A DNA stretch of 64,000 bases from Streptomyces sp. AM 2-1-1 (lineage in GTDB: Bacteria > Actinomycetota > Actinomycetes > Streptomycetales > Streptomycetaceae): contig NZ_CP119147.1 in assembly GCF_029167645.1 (NCBI RefSeq), forward strand, positions 3,924,501 to 3,988,500, written 5' to 3'. A program made the translations under genes and the position numbers. Positions 37,113 to 46,410 of this stretch are shown one piece after another. Numbering within the stretch: position 1 is the first letter of the stretch; every line of letters begins with the position of its first letter. The notes below the pieces were generated by a model. It ran no database searches. It had not been told where the DNA came from and was given only the letters and a program-made list of their open reading frames with translations.

Positions 37113-37611
37113 CCCGCACTCCCCGCCCCCTCCCGTGATTCCGCGGGTCGGCATCGGGACCGACATCCACGCCTTCGAGGAGGGCCGCGAACTCTGGTGC
37201 GCGGGCCTGCGCTGGGAGGGGGAAGGTCCCGGCCTGGCCGGCCACTCCGACGCGGACGTCGTCGCGCACGCCGCCTGCAACGCCCTCTTCTCCGCCGCCG
37301 GACTGGGAGACCTGGGGCAGCATTTCGGCACTTCCCGTCCGGAGTGGTCCGGCGCGTCCGGGGCCACCCTGCTGGCCGAGGCCGCGCGCATCGTACGGGC
37401 GGCGGGGTTCGAGATCGGCAACGTCGCCGTCCAGGTCGTCGGGGTGCGGCCCAAGATCGGCAAGCGCCGCGAGGAGGCGCAGCGGGTGCTGTCGGACGTG
37501 GTCGGCGCCCCCGTCTCGCTCTCCGCCGCCACCTCGGACGGCCTCGGCTTCACCGGCCGGGGCGAGGGCATCGCGGGGATCGCCACCGCGCTGGTGTACC
37601 GCGCCTCCTGA
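37102..37611 (+). CDS. ispF: 2-C-methyl-D-erythritol 2,4-cyclodiphosphate synthase
   Basis: A 169-residue enzyme two steps after IspD in the same pathway, releasing CMP to form the cyclic diphosphate. [20 protein letters not shown] has the zinc ligands in [23 protein letters not shown] with GDLGQHF, and [20 protein letters not shown] near the end, complete the active site and trimer core. GGAGGG lies ahead of the ATG at 37102, inside the end of ispD, so the two genes are coupled. A strong hairpin follows the stop. Confidence 0.95.
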   Translation: MASDPHSPPPPVIPRVGIGTDIHAFEEGRELWCAGLRWEGEGPGLAGHSDADVVAHAACNALFSAAGLGDLGQHFGTSRPEWSGASGATLLAEAARIVRAAGFEIGNVAVQVVGVRPKIGKRREEAQRVLSDVVGAPVSLSAATSDGLGFTGRGEGIAGIATALVYRAS

Positions 37612-37631
37612 GGGCCGCCCAGGGCCCGCCG

Positions 37632-37677
37632 CCGTGCGGTCGCGGGCCCCCGGCGGGCCGGACCCGCGACCGCACGG
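37632..37677 (+). terminator. Terminator after ispF
   Basis: Perfect 15-bp arms CCGTGCGGTCGCGGG and CCCGCGACCGCACGG with a 16-nt loop, 20 bases after the stop. Confidence 0.85.
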
Positions 37678-37836
37678 TCACGGGCCCGTCAGGGGTTCAG
37701 GTCCGGGCGAGGCCGGTTTTCACCCTTCCGGTCGGGGTGTCGGGAAGCAACGGGGCGACGGCGCGGTTGCGGGGTAGGGGTGGCAGATCACCCACCGTCA
37801 GAGCCCGTCACGGCCACTCGCAGGAGGACGCAGGTT

Positions 37837-38241
37837 ATGAGCGCCGCACTTTCCGATGAGATCAAGAAGCTGCTGGACACCCCCGTGTTCGTCAACATCG
37901 CCACCATCCAGCCGGACGGCAGCCCGCAGGTGTCCCCCGTGTGGGTGACGCGGGACGGTGACGACGTGCTGATCTCCACCACGGTCGGCCGCCGCAAGGA
38001 GAAGAACCTGCGACGTGACCCGCGGGTCACCGTGCTGCTCCAGCCCTTCGACGCCCCGTACTCGTACGCCGAGATCCGCGGCGAGGCGACACTGTCGACC
38101 GAGGGCGGCCAGGAGCTGATCGACCAGCTGTCGCGGAAGTACACCGGCAAGGGGTACGCGGAGTTCAACCCCGACTCCGTGAACGACGCCGAACGGGTCG
38201 TCGTCCGGATCACCCCGCGCAAGGTCGTCGGCCGCATCTGA
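37837..38241 (+). CDS. PPOX-class F420-dependent oxidoreductase
   Basis: A 134-residue split-beta-barrel protein of the pyridoxamine-phosphate-oxidase-like superfamily, the small F420H2-dependent reductase type found in actinobacteria: VFVNIATIQPDGSPQVSPVW, RRKEKNLRRDPRVTVLLQPF, then PYSYAEIRGEATLS and RKYTGKGYAEF. AGGAGG nine bases before the ATG at 37837 fixes the start. It is flanked by terminator and spacer and is probably a single transcript. The substrate is unknown. Confidence 0.88.
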   Translation: MSAALSDEIKKLLDTPVFVNIATIQPDGSPQVSPVWVTRDGDDVLISTTVGRRKEKNLRRDPRVTVLLQPFDAPYSYAEIRGEATLSTEGGQELIDQLSRKYTGKGYAEFNPDSVNDAERVVVRITPRKVVGRI

Positions 38242-38262
38242 CCGGAGGGCCCGCGTCCTACC

Positions 38263-38334
38263 CGGGGCCCGTCTCCGATCCGGAGCCCGCATTCGACCCC
38301 GGGCCCGTATCCGACCCCGGGCCCCTATCCGACC
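38263..38334. repeat. Four imperfect 18-bp tandem repeats
   Basis: Units at 38263, 38281, 38299 and 38317 of the form CCGGGCCCGTATCCGACC, the last two differing at a single base. They fill the spacer between the F420-protein gene and cysS. No function is apparent. Confidence 0.8.
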
Positions 38335-38491
38335 CCGGTCCGCCTCCGCCCGCGCCGGAACGGGAATCCGCGCGGGCGGGCCCGGCCGGGACCGACCGCG
38401 ATGCGCGCGCCCCAAGGGCCTCACCAGCACCCCACGCCCCATGAAGGAGCCGCCGGGACGCCTTCCGGAGGGCCGTATAGCAGAAAAGTTA

Positions 38492-38518
38492 CCCCGCACC
38501 TCCCCGGAGGTCGCGGGG
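38492..38518 (+). promoter_or_regulatory. Stem-loop just upstream of cysS
   Basis: CCCCGCACCTCC pairs with GGAGGTCGCGGGG (one bulge, 2-nt loop), ending 29 bases before the cysS GTG. The inner arm contains GGAGGT. It may be an attenuator-like or promoter-proximal structure. Its placement relative to the TACCCT box at 38537 suggests it may lie upstream of the transcript instead. Confidence 0.4.
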
Positions 38519-38547
38519 CACTGGTGCGGGCCTACTACCCTGGAGCC

Positions 38548-39948
38548 GTGACTATTCGCCTGTACGACACCAGCGCCCGGCAGATCCGTGACTTCGTCCC
38601 GCTCACAGCGGGCTGTGTCTCGATCTACCTCTGCGGCGCTACCGTCCAGGCCGCACCGCACATCGGGCACATCCGCTCCGGTCTGAACTTCGACATCATG
38701 CGCCGCTGGTTCGCCTACCGCGGGTACGACGTGACCTTCGTCCGGAACGTCACGGACATCGACGACAAGATCATCCGGAAGTCCGAGGAGCACGGCCGCC
38801 CCTGGTGGTCGATCGGGTACGAGAACGAGCGCGCGTTCAACGACGGCTACGCCGCGCTCGGCTGCCTGCCGCCCACCTACGAGCCCCGCGCCACCGGTCA
38901 CGTCCCCGAGATGATCGAGATGATGCGCGGTCTCATCGAGCGCGGCCACGCCTACGCGGCGGACGGCAACGTCTACTTCGACGTGCGCTCGTTCCCCGGG
39001 TACCTCGAGCTCTCCAACCAGAACCTCGACGATCTGCGCCAGCCGTCCGGCGAGGGCGAGACCGGCAAGCGCGACCAGCGCGATTTCGCCATGTGGAAGT
39101 CCGTGAAGCCGGGCGAGCCCAGCTGGGAGACCCCCTGGGGTCGCGGCCGGCCGGGTTGGCACCTGGAGTGCTCCGCGATGGCGCACAAGTACCTCGGCAC
39201 CGCCTTCGACATCCACGGCGGCGGCATCGACCTGATCTTCCCGCACCACGAGAACGAGATCGCCCAGTCGAAGGGGTTCGGCGACGCCTTCGCGGCGTAC
39301 TGGGTGCACAACGGCTGGGTCACCATGGCCGGCGAGAAGATGTCGAAGTCGCTGGGCAACTCCGTCCTGGTCAGCGAGATGGTCAAGGCGTGGCGGCCGA
39401 TCGTGCTCCGCTACTACCTCGGCAGCGCGCACTACCGCTCGATGATCGAGTACAGCGAGGCGTCCCTGCGGGACGCGGAGTCCGCGTTCGCGCGGATCGA
39501 GGGTTTCGCGCAGCGGGTCACCGAGAAGACGGGCGAGACGGTCGAGCCCGCCTCCGAGGTGCCGCCGGCCTTCGCGGAGGCGATGGACGACGACCTGGGC
39601 ATCCCGCAGGCGCTCGCGATCGTCCACACCACCGTGCGCCAGGGCAACTCCGCGCTCGCCGCCGACGACAAGGAAGCGGCGATCGCCCGTCTCGCCGAGG
39701 TCCGCGCCATGCTCGGCGTCCTCGGCCTGGACCCGCTCGACCCGCACTGGGCCGGTGAGGGGGACCGGGGCGAGGACCTGCACGGGGTCGTCGACACGCT
39801 GGTGCGGCTGGTGCTGGACCAGCGGCAGTCGGCCCGCGAGCGCAAGGACTGGGCCGCGGCCGACGCGATCCGCGACCAGCTGAACCAGTCCGGGCTGATC
39901 ATCGAGGACAGCGCGAGCGGTCCCCGGTGGACGCTGGGACCGCGCTGA
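38548..39948 (+). CDS. cysS: Cysteinyl-tRNA synthetase
   Basis: A 466-residue class I synthetase. CVSIYLCGATVQAAPHIGHI holds zinc-ligand Cys29 and the HIGH signature (38-41). RPGWHLECSAMAHKYLG and IDLIFPHHENEIAQS give the further Cys and His zinc ligands, and GEKMSKSLGN the KMSKS loop. The DALR anticodon-binding end (about 330-466) is complete, which separates it from the shorter MshC ligase of mycothiol synthesis. The GTG at 38548 is the family start; the open frame extends 49 codons further without homology. A terminator at 39981 separates it from rlmB. Confidence 0.93.
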   Translation: MTIRLYDTSARQIRDFVPLTAGCVSIYLCGATVQAAPHIGHIRSGLNFDIMRRWFAYRGYDVTFVRNVTDIDDKIIRKSEEHGRPWWSIGYENERAFNDGYAALGCLPPTYEPRATGHVPEMIEMMRGLIERGHAYAADGNVYFDVRSFPGYLELSNQNLDDLRQPSGEGETGKRDQRDFAMWKSVKPGEPSWETPWGRGRPGWHLECSAMAHKYLGTAFDIHGGGIDLIFPHHENEIAQSKGFGDAFAAYWVHNGWVTMAGEKMSKSLGNSVLVSEMVKAWRPIVLRYYLGSAHYRSMIEYSEASLRDAESAFARIEGFAQRVTEKTGETVEPASEVPPAFAEAMDDDLGIPQALAIVHTTVRQGNSALAADDKEAAIARLAEVRAMLGVLGLDPLDPHWAGEGDRGEDLHGVVDTLVRLVLDQRQSARERKDWAAADAIRDQLNQSGLIIEDSASGPRWTLGPR

Positions 39949-39980
39949 GCCCTGCTCTCCGCACCGCGCCCACCGGCGCG

Positions 39981-40010
39981 AATGTGCCGCCCGGCCGTCC
40001 GGGCGGCACA
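39981..40010 (+). terminator. Terminator between cysS and rlmB
   Basis: GTGCCGCCCGG and CCGGGCGGCAC pair across a short loop and are followed by ACTTTCACTT, a T-rich stretch. Confidence 0.8.
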
Positions 40011-40031
40011 CTTTCACTTGTAGACGCATGT

Positions 40032-40067
40032 CTGAAGTAATTCCTGAAGCAATTTCTGAAGCAACGA
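40032..40067 (+). repeat. Three tandem 12-bp repeats before rlmB
   Basis: CTGAAGTAATTC, CTGAAGCAATTT and CTGAAGCAACGA follow each other directly, ending 12 bases before the rlmB start codon. The stretch is AT-rich against its surroundings. It could be a set of operator half-sites or a slippage product. Confidence 0.75.
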
Positions 40068-40079
40068 AACAGGTAGGTC

Positions 40080-41036
40080 ATGGCCGGGAACAGCCAGCGC
40101 AGGAACCGCCGCACGTCCAACAAGAAGGGCGCGCAGGTCGGCAGCGGTGGCCAGCGACGCCGTGGCCTCGAAGGCAAGGGCCCGACGCCGCCCGCCTCCG
40201 CCCGTAAGGGACACAAGAAGAACCGCATCGCCGGCGCCCAGGCCAAGCAGGCCGCGGCGCGCCGTCCGGCTCCCCGGCGCGGCGGCGTCAAGGGCACCTC
40301 GGAGATGGTCGTCGGCCGCAACCCGGTCTACGAGGCCCTGCGCGACGGCGTCCCCGCGGTGACGCTCTACGTCCAGCAGTTCATCGACAACGACGAGCGG
40401 GTCCGTGACGCGCTCAAGCTCGCCGCCGACCGGGGCAACGTCAACCTCATGGAGGCCCCGCGCCCCGAGCTCGACCGGATGACGAACGGCCTGAACCACC
40501 AGGGCCTCGTCCTCCAGGTCCCGCCGTACGAGTACGCGCACCCGGAGGACCTGACGGCCTCCGCGTACGACAACAACGAGGACCCGCTGATCGTCGCGCT
40601 CGACGGGGTCACCGACCCGCGCAACCTGGGTGCCATCGTTCGCTCCGTCTCGGCGTTCGGCGGCCACGGCGTGGTCGTCCCCGAGCGGCGTGCGGCCGGC
40701 ATGACGGCGGGTGCCTGGAAGTCGTCGGCCGGTACGGCGGCGCGCACCCCGGTCTCCCGGGTCACCAACCTGACCCGCGCGCTGGAGGGCTACCAGAAGG
40801 CGGGCCTCACGGTCGTCGGTCTGGCCGCCGACGGCGAGCACACCGTGGAGGACCTGGAGCAGCTCTCCGGTCCGGTCGTCATCGTGATCGGCAGCGAGGG
40901 CAAGGGCCTCGGCCGCCTCGTCGGCGAGACCTGCGACTACCGCGTCCGCATCTCGATGCCGGGTGGCGCCGAGTCGCTGAACGCCGGTGTCGCCGCCGGC
41001 ATCGTGCTCTACGAGGTGGCCCGCCGCCGCGCGTGA
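40080..41036 (+). CDS. rlmB: 23S rRNA (guanosine-2'-O-)-methyltransferase RlmB
   Basis: A 318-residue SpoU/TrmH (SPOUT) methyltransferase. An unusually long, Lys/Arg/Gln-rich N-terminal tail (1-75) probably binds RNA. Next come a substrate-binding domain (MVVGRNPVYEALRDGVPAVT) and the knotted SPOUT domain: VALDGVTDPRNLGAIVRSVS (motif 1), VVIVIGSEGKGLGRLVGETC (motif 2) and RISMPGGAESLNAGVAAGIV (motif 3). The target is the 2'-O of G2251 in E. coli numbering. It follows cysS as in other actinobacteria. Confidence 0.9.
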   Translation: MAGNSQRRNRRTSNKKGAQVGSGGQRRRGLEGKGPTPPASARKGHKKNRIAGAQAKQAAARRPAPRRGGVKGTSEMVVGRNPVYEALRDGVPAVTLYVQQFIDNDERVRDALKLAADRGNVNLMEAPRPELDRMTNGLNHQGLVLQVPPYEYAHPEDLTASAYDNNEDPLIVALDGVTDPRNLGAIVRSVSAFGGHGVVVPERRAAGMTAGAWKSSAGTAARTPVSRVTNLTRALEGYQKAGLTVVGLAADGEHTVEDLEQLSGPVVIVIGSEGKGLGRLVGETCDYRVRISMPGGAESLNAGVAAGIVLYEVARRRA

Positions 41037-41092
41037 CCGCGCCCCGTGACCACCGGCCCGGTACCACGCGCCCGGGTCGGTAGGTACGAAGA

Positions 41093-41135
41093 ACGGCCCC
41101 GGCATCCCCGCTCGCGCGGGTGGTGCCGGGGCCGT
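41093..41135 (+). terminator. Terminator after rlmB
   Basis: Perfect 12-bp arms ACGGCCCCGGCA and TGCCGGGGCCGT, 57 bases after the stop. Confidence 0.8.
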
Positions 41136-41471
41136 CCCCGTGCCCCGTACCGCCTTGGACCAGGGCGCGGAACCGGGCGGCGGCAGGGCGCTGCCCGGCA
41201 CCGGACGGGAAGGCCCGGGGTGGAGGGGGCGCCCCGTCGTGCGCCCGGCGCACGCTCCCCGGAGCATTGACCGGGTCCACCGCCGAGACCACCGCCGGGT
41301 GCCGCGAGAACGGGCGTGGTGGGAGCCCTTGCCCTTCTGACCGCACGGCTGCTCGGGCTGGGCATTTGGGACACCATGCTCCGGAACGGCGCATTCCCAC
41401 CCGTCTGTTGACGGTTCTCGGACACAGAGGCGAGGTCGAGGCAGTGTCCTAACGTCACGTCACTCGGTTAG
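41136..41471. other. Gene-free stretch ahead of the DoxX-like gene
   Basis: No supported gene. The last 100 bases are AT-richer and include GACGTTAGGAC-like sequence on the minus strand and TAACGTCACGTCACTCGG just before the ATG, probably the promoter of the following gene. Confidence 0.5.
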
Positions 41472-43145
41472 ATGAGTGTGGACACCAGAACGCCTCGGTT
41501 CGACGATCAACCCGCCCTGAGCATGACCAAGGTGGACAGCGACCCCGCGCAGGTCATCGTCAACCACGCCAGCTTCCGGGTGCGGCTTCCCCCGGGCCAG
41601 CGCGCACGGCTGCGGGGCACGCCTCCGGTCGGCGCCGCACGCGTCCCGGCGATGAGCGGAGCCGGAGGGCGCCGGCGGGCCCCGGTCGTCTGGAGCGGGA
41701 GGTCCGAGCCCGGCGACCCGGGGGCGACCGGCCTGCTCCAGGCCGTACGCAACTCCACTGCCGGAAAAGCGGCCGCCCCCGGCTCCGAGGGGTACGCGGA
41801 CCTCCGTACGGCCTCCGGTGCCACGCAGCTCATCCCGCGCCTGGACGAGACGCAGCCCAACCCGGTGCTGCCCTCCCCGCAGCGGGGCGGCCCGCTCCTC
41901 CCGCCCATGCGGCAGGCGGTCGGCGCCTACGACTCCGCCGGCCCCGCCCACGAGGGCCCTGCGGGCGGGTACGACGGCAGCTTCGACGGCCGGTACGGAG
42001 ACGGGTTCGACGACGGGTACGACGACGAGCCGGAGGAGGGCTCCGAGGTCCGCGACCGGAAGCCGTCCGTCGACTCGGTCCGGCACGCCTACTACCCGGG
42101 CCGCCGCATGAACCTCGGCGTCGTCCTCTTCCCGCTCCGCCTCTTCCTCGGCTTCCTCTCCATCTACGCCGGCATGGGCAAGCTCTGCGACCCCGTCTTC
42201 TTCGACGGCGGCGAGCGCGGCTCCATGGTCAAGTGGCTCCACTCGCTCCACCCGTGGGCGGCGGCCGAGCCGCTGCGCGACGCCGCCCTCTCGCACCCGG
42301 TCGGCGCGGGGCTCACCGTCGCCTTCCTCCAGGTCGTCGTCGGTGTGCTCACCGTTCTCGGCCTGTGGCAACGCGTCGCCGCGGCCTTCGGGGGGCTGCT
42401 CTCCGCCGCCCTGCTGGTGACGGTCAGCTGGCATACGGTCGCCGTCTACGACGCGCCGGACATCATCTTCCTCGCGGCCTGGAGCCCGCTCGTCATCGCG
42501 GGCGCCCCGGTCTACTCGGTCGACGCGCGCCTGGCCGGTGAGGCGTGGCGCCGGCTCGGCCCGCGCTCGGAGATCTGGGACCTCCGCCGCCGCGTCCTGC
42601 GGCGCGGATCTGTCCTGGCGAGCGTGGTCGTCGGGCTCACCCTGCTCGTCGGCTCGGTCCTGGGCGGCGCGGTCCGTTCCACCCAGGTCGTGACCGTACC
42701 CGGCCCGAACGAGAAGCCGACCAACCAGCTTCCCGGCGTTCCGCTTCCCGAGGAGACCCCGACGAAGCCCGCGGAGCCGAAGAAGCCGGTCCGGGAGACG
42801 ACTCCCGAGCCGACCCGGTCCGTCGCCCCGACGACCCCGTCCGCCGAGCGCACCGCCCCGAGCACCCCGGGCGGCGGGGCCGGCGCCGGACAGACCTCCG
42901 GTACGGGCGCCGAGCCGAGCGCGACGCAGGGCACCGTCCAGGAGCCCCCGCAGCGGGAGACGACCCCGCAGGAGCCCCCGGCCGCCACCTCCGGCCCGAC
43001 CTCCTCCGGCTCCACCACCGGCGGCGGAGGCGACGGCGGCGGTGCCACCGGCGGGGACACCTCCGACCCGTCCGGCGGCTCCACCGGCTCCACCGACTCG
43101 ACGTCCGGCGGCGGCCGGAACCCGCTCGGCGGCCTCCTCGGCTGA
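41472..43145 (+). CDS. DoxX-like membrane protein with long disordered tails
   Basis: A 557-residue protein. Residues 1-210 are polar and low-complexity, including an acidic Gly/Tyr/Asp stretch (GGYDGSFDGRYGDGFDDGYD). Then come four to five transmembrane helices typical of DoxX/DoxD proteins (VLFPLRLFLGFLSIYAGMGK, HPVGAGLTVAFLQVVVGVLT, then AAFGGLLSAALLVTVSW and DIIFLAAWSPLVIAG) and a further helix near 385-405. The last 150 residues are Pro/Thr/Glu/Gly-rich. DoxX proteins take part in respiratory or thiol-redox membrane complexes; the role here is unknown. No ribosome site is visible, so translation may be leaderless. Confidence 0.85.
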   Translation: MSVDTRTPRFDDQPALSMTKVDSDPAQVIVNHASFRVRLPPGQRARLRGTPPVGAARVPAMSGAGGRRRAPVVWSGRSEPGDPGATGLLQAVRNSTAGKAAAPGSEGYADLRTASGATQLIPRLDETQPNPVLPSPQRGGPLLPPMRQAVGAYDSAGPAHEGPAGGYDGSFDGRYGDGFDDGYDDEPEEGSEVRDRKPSVDSVRHAYYPGRRMNLGVVLFPLRLFLGFLSIYAGMGKLCDPVFFDGGERGSMVKWLHSLHPWAAAEPLRDAALSHPVGAGLTVAFLQVVVGVLTVLGLWQRVAAAFGGLLSAALLVTVSWHTVAVYDAPDIIFLAAWSPLVIAGAPVYSVDARLAGEAWRRLGPRSEIWDLRRRVLRRGSVLASVVVGLTLLVGSVLGGAVRSTQVVTVPGPNEKPTNQLPGVPLPEETPTKPAEPKKPVRETTPEPTRSVAPTTPSAERTAPSTPGGGAGAGQTSGTGAEPSATQGTVQEPPQRETTPQEPPAATSGPTSSGSTTGGGGDGGGATGGDTSDPSGGSTGSTDSTSGGGRNPLGGLLG

Positions 43146-43197
43146 GGAGCGCCGGGCGGGCGCGGTGAGCCCGCTCCCTGCGCCGCACCCGTAGGCC

Positions 43198-43237
43198 GAG
43201 AAGAGGTCCCCCGGACGACTCCGGGGGACCTCTTCTC
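43198..43237. terminator. Bidirectional terminator
   Basis: Perfect 17-bp arms starting GAGAAGAGGTCCCCCGG with a 6-nt loop, between the convergent DoxX-like and nucleotidyltransferase genes. Confidence 0.9.
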
Positions 43238-43275
43238 GTGCTCGGGTGCTCGGGTGCTCGGGTGCTCGGGTGCTG
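43237..43275. repeat. Octamer microsatellite
   Basis: GTGCTCGG is repeated four times, then degenerates into GTGCTGGCGTACTGGGGTAC-type units up to about 43300. Probably slippage-derived. Confidence 0.85.
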
Positions 43276-43344
43276 GCGTACTGGGGTACTGGGGTGTTCA
43301 GGGACCTCCTCCGTGTGCCGCGTGGAGGGGTGTCCGGCGCGGGG

Positions 43345-44061
43345 TCAGTCCTCCCCGGTGCCCAGCTCCCTGGCCGCCTCGGTCAGGTCCTTCGCCGTGT
43401 CGATGGCCCGCCAGTAGGCGCCCTGCGGCAGCGGGTACCCGGCGAGCAGCCGCTCGCGGGCCAGCCGGGGGAAGGTGGTCCGCTCATGGTCGCCCCGGTC
43501 CGGCAGCAGCCCCGTGAAGGCCGGGGAGAACACGTACACACCGGCGTTGATCAGGTACGGCGACGGCGGTGACTCGATGAAGTCGGTGATGTGCCCGAAC
43601 GCGTCCGTCTCCACGGCGCCCCACGGGATGCGCGGCCGGGCCAGGGCGAGCGTGGCCGTCGCGTCACGTTCGGCGTGGAAGGCGGCCATCTCGCGCAGCG
43701 AGAAACGGGTCCAGATGTCACCGTTCGTGGCGTACCAGGGCTGCTCCGGATCGGGCAGCCGGGCGGCGGCGTACTTCAGCCCACCGCCGCGCCCCAGCGG
43801 CTCGGACTCGACGACCGTCGTCACGTTCAACGGGAGAACGGCGGAATCCAGCCACTCCTGGAGCACCTCGGCAAGATGGCCGCACGAGATCACGGCGTCG
43901 GTGACGCCCTCGGCGGCCAGCCAGGAGAGTTGATGGCCGATGATCGGGGTCCCGGTGCCCGGGATCTCGACCATCGGCTTGGGACGGTCATCGGTGTACG
44001 GGCGCAGTCGCGACCCCTGGCCACCGGCCAGGACCACGGCCTGCGTCGGATACGTTTGCAT
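43345..44061 (-). CDS. Sugar-phosphate nucleotidyltransferase
   Basis: A 238-residue protein of the NTP_transferase family. QAVVLAGGQGSRLRPYTDDR is the GxGxRLxPxT pyrophosphorylase signature, RPKPMVEIPGTGTPII supplies the catalytic Lys, and PWYATNGDIWTRFSLREM the metal-binding Asp. It is shorter than full GDP-mannose or glucose-1-phosphate enzymes and has no left-handed beta-helix domain, like the small nucleotidyltransferases of capsule and heptose pathways. The ATG at 44061 begins just before the signature. The substrate sugar is unknown. Confidence 0.85.
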   Translation of the reverse strand: MQTYPTQAVVLAGGQGSRLRPYTDDRPKPMVEIPGTGTPIIGHQLSWLAAEGVTDAVISCGHLAEVLQEWLDSAVLPLNVTTVVESEPLGRGGGLKYAAARLPDPEQPWYATNGDIWTRFSLREMAAFHAERDATATLALARPRIPWGAVETDAFGHITDFIESPPSPYLINAGVYVFSPAFTGLLPDRGDHERTTFPRLARERLLAGYPLPQGAYWRAIDTAKDLTEAARELGTGED

Positions 44062-44131
44062 GCCAGGCACGATATGCGGTGCCGGCGCGGTGGTTCGTAC
44101 CGCGTGACCGGTCGTGCCGGGCGGCGCGCGG

Positions 44132-44545
44132 TCAGCTGAACTGGGCGACGCCCGAGGCGAAGGACGTGTCGCAGACCGGCCGCGAGAAGCGGTGCGCACG
44201 CGTCGGGCCGTACTGCTCGACGGCGGCCTTGCCGAGCGCCTTGGCGATCGACATGCAGTGGCGGGCCAGCGACGGCGTCTCCTCCACCGCTCGCTGAAGG
44301 TCCGTCAGGGCGACGGCGGGGTCCTTCTCCTTGAGCTCGACGAGCAGCTTGTCGCGCAGGATGTCCTGCGGGGCAGCGGGCTTCGCCGTCTTCGACACGG
44401 TGGCCGAGGCCGTGGTCAGCAACTGGGTGTCGGTGTTCGGCGCTGCCCACGGCACGCGGGTGACGGCGAGGGTCCCGGACAGGACCATGACGACGGGCAG
44501 GACGAAGGCGAGAGTTCGGCCGATTCGGCGCGCGGTGTGGGTCAC
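44132..44545 (-). CDS. Hypothetical secreted or membrane-anchored protein
   Basis: A 137-residue protein from the GTG at 44545. TARRIGRTLAFVLPVVMVLS is a signal peptide or anchor. The mature part has a helical stretch DILRDKLLVELKEKDPAVAL and two Cys (RHCMSIAKALG and SRPVCDTSFASG) that may form a disulphide. It lies 70 bases upstream of, and in the same orientation as, the nucleotidyltransferase gene. Resembles hypotheticals common in Streptomyces; function unknown. Confidence 0.7.
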   Translation of the reverse strand: MTHTARRIGRTLAFVLPVVMVLSGTLAVTRVPWAAPNTDTQLLTTASATVSKTAKPAAPQDILRDKLLVELKEKDPAVALTDLQRAVEETPSLARHCMSIAKALGKAAVEQYGPTRAHRFSRPVCDTSFASGVAQFS

Positions 44546-44967
44546 GCAGCGAGCGTAGCGTTCCGTGAGGATTCGACGACCTTCCGTCACTCTCGTGGGG
44601 GAGAGTTCGAGGGGACTTTTCGAATCCCAGGTTGACGAAGAGGCTGAATTGCCCCGACTGGGACGGTTATTCACCGCTGCGTCGGCTCGCCGGTGCGGTG
44701 AGCGCCGAACCTCTGCGGGCGGAGGGGCGGTCGTGCGGGCGGCGCACGGGCAGGCCGAAGGGCCGGAGGGGCGCGTACGGCGACGGCCCCGCCTCCTCGG
44801 AAGGAGACGGGGCCGCCGGTGTGTCCGGGTGCTGGGGCGGTCAGGCGCCCGAGCGGGGGACGGTTCCGCGGTGGAGCCGGCGGAACGGATGGAGCGGTGG
44901 TGCCGCGGAGCGGGTGGAGTCCGTGATGCGGTGGAGCGGGTGGTGCCGTGGTGCCGGTGCGATCCGG
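44546..44967. other. Gene-free stretch between hypothetical gene and msiK
   Basis: Holds the msiK terminator at about 44784-44813 and a low-complexity GGTGGAGCGG-type region (44870-44960). No supported gene. Confidence 0.6.
44784..44813 (-). terminator. Terminator hairpin after msiK
   Basis: GGCCCCGCCTCCT and AGGAGACGGGGCC pair with one mismatch across a 4-nt loop, about 155 bases beyond the msiK stop. Confidence 0.7.
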
Positions 44968-46104
<1,137 letters not shown>

Positions 46105-46294
46105 GCTGATGCTTCTCCTTCACCGGCAGGAACGTGCCGGACGATCCGAGTAAGGGAGTGGATGAGTCCACTCGGGTGAACCCGATGTGACGCTACCTGG
46201 CGTTTTAGGTTCTGTCAGTAGTCCACGGCACGTGATTTTCACGTCCTGGACACACGCCGCATTGGTTACACTGCACGGGCACACGCCCACACCC

Positions 46295-46369
46295 GCCTCC
46301 TTAGCTCAGTCCGGCCAGAGCAACGCACTTGTAATGCGTAGGTCGTCGGTTCGAATCCGACAGGGGGCT
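46295..46369 (+). tRNA. tRNA-Thr (anticodon UGU)
   Basis: A 75-base tRNA gene. Acceptor GCCTCCT pairs with AGGGGGC (one G-U). The D arm contains AGCTCAG, the anticodon stem ACGCA/TGCGT encloses the loop CTTGTAA with anticodon TGT, and the T arm is GTCGG-TTCGAAT-CCGAC. CCA is not encoded. A TACACT box at 46267 may be its -10. The 3' half is the attachment site of island 2; the gene remains intact. Confidence 0.95.
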
Positions 46370-46375
46370 CGGTGA
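46328..46375 (+). repeat. att repeat, left end of island 2
   Basis: 48 bases from the tRNA anticodon loop (CTTGTAATGCG) through the tRNA 3' end to CTCGGTGA, identical to 59138-59185. Confidence 0.92.
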
Positions 46376-46410
46376 AACCCCAGGTCACATAGCCCGTGAC
46401 CTGGGGTTTT
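46376..46410. terminator. Terminator inside the left end of island 2
   Basis: AACCCCAGGTCAC and GTGACCTGGGGTT pair perfectly with a 7-nt loop, followed by TTC. It lies directly after the tRNA gene and was supplied by the element. Confidence 0.85.

Noticed and set aside
38460..38547. T-box riboswitch before cysS
   Set aside because: No T-box consensus (UGGN'ACC region) or specifier loop is visible; only a simple hairpin is present.
43237..43300. CRISPR-like repeated octamer
   Set aside because: The units are contiguous 8-bp repeats without spacers; it is a microsatellite. No CRISPR array is present in the window.
46306..46410. Integrase C-terminal tail reading into the tRNA region (RIRTDDLRITSALL-like peptide)
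   Set aside because: This is the antisense translation of the tRNA-Thr gene, a well-known annotation artefact.
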